From an uncultured Eubacteriales bacterium (lineage in GTDB: Bacteria > Bacillota > Clostridia > UBA1381): 6,347 nt of DNA. The notes below the pieces were generated by a model that did no database searches, was not told the DNA's origin, and was given only the letters and a program-made list of their open reading frames with translations. The stretch is from positions 1-6,347 of the forward strand of contig USPO01000094.1 in assembly GCA_900556575.1 (NCBI GenBank). Direction: 5' to 3'. The position numbers and the translations under genes were made by a program. Positions within the stretch are counted from its first letter, which is position 1. Every line of letters starts with the position of its first letter. Shown piece by piece: positions 6,263 through 6,347 of the stretch.

Positions 6263-6347
6263 ATGTTTATCAAAAAAAGAGCGGCGGTCAGTGCTGTTTT
6301 GGGCGGTATAATGACACTATCGCAGATGGCGACCGTATCTGTTCCCG
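6263..6347 (+). CDS. Secreted protein, N-terminal fragment (3' partial)
   Basis: Only 28 residues are inside the window, and the frame is open to the right edge. They form a typical Gram-positive signal peptide: MFIKKR, then a hydrophobic stretch (AAVSAVLGGIMTL) and a polar region (SQMATVSVP). The start is supported by a ribosome-binding site and a strong promoter upstream. The family cannot be told from this fragment. Given the neighbours, another extracellular enzyme, SLH protein or solute-binding protein is possible. No lipobox cysteine is seen in the visible part. Confidence 0.8.
   Translation, partial: MFIKKRAAVSAVLGGIMTLSQMATVSVP

Noticed and set aside
1..6347. CRISPR array, tRNA, rRNA, insertion sequence or attachment site
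   Set aside because: No regularly spaced repeats, cloverleaf, rRNA signatures, transposase frames or terminal inverted repeats were seen on either strand.

Overview
The window looks like part of a carbohydrate-utilisation region from a Gram-positive, moderately AT-rich Clostridia-type bacterium, perhaps an uncultured gut or rumen Oscillospirales or Monoglobus-like relative. This placement is inferred from strong GGAGG ribosome-binding sites, A/T-ending codons with AGA as the main arginine codon, S-layer-homology (SLH) surface anchoring, a copper-amine-oxidase-N-type module in a secreted enzyme, and a GntR/LacI hybrid sugar regulator. No sequence search was possible. All genes lie on the + strand.

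Layout. Bases 2-2944 carry the 3' part of a large modular secreted protein, cut by the left edge. It has two pectate-lyase-3/GH55-like beta-helices, a Cu_amine_oxidN1-type domain and a C-terminal discoidin/CBM32-like domain. The first ~60 bases look wrong for the downstream frame, suggesting a frameshift or assembly fault near base 61. After 24 bp comes a 545-residue secreted protein (2969-4606) with an SLH region and two diverged copies of a ~140-residue beta-sandwich-like module, but no recognisable catalytic domain. A strong intrinsic terminator (4626-4668) closes this pair.

Bases 4669-4862 hold a near-consensus promoter and two near-identical 22-bp sites spaced exactly 63 bp apart, upstream of a GntR/LacI-type (AraR-like) repressor (4863-6050). 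The repressor gene ends in its own terminator (6083-6119). The last intergenic region has a perfect 12-bp inverted repeat, another near-consensus promoter with an extended -10, and an operator-like sequence over its -35. It drives a new secreted protein whose first 28 residues are in the window.

How the parts may work together (inference): an extracellular polysaccharide-acting enzyme and a cell-surface protein with paired glycan-binding-like modules are co-transcribed. A sugar-responsive repressor controls its own promoter and perhaps the downstream secreted protein. The co-transcribed enzyme plus non-catalytic SLH protein, and the 63-bp operator pair, are the points most worth following up.
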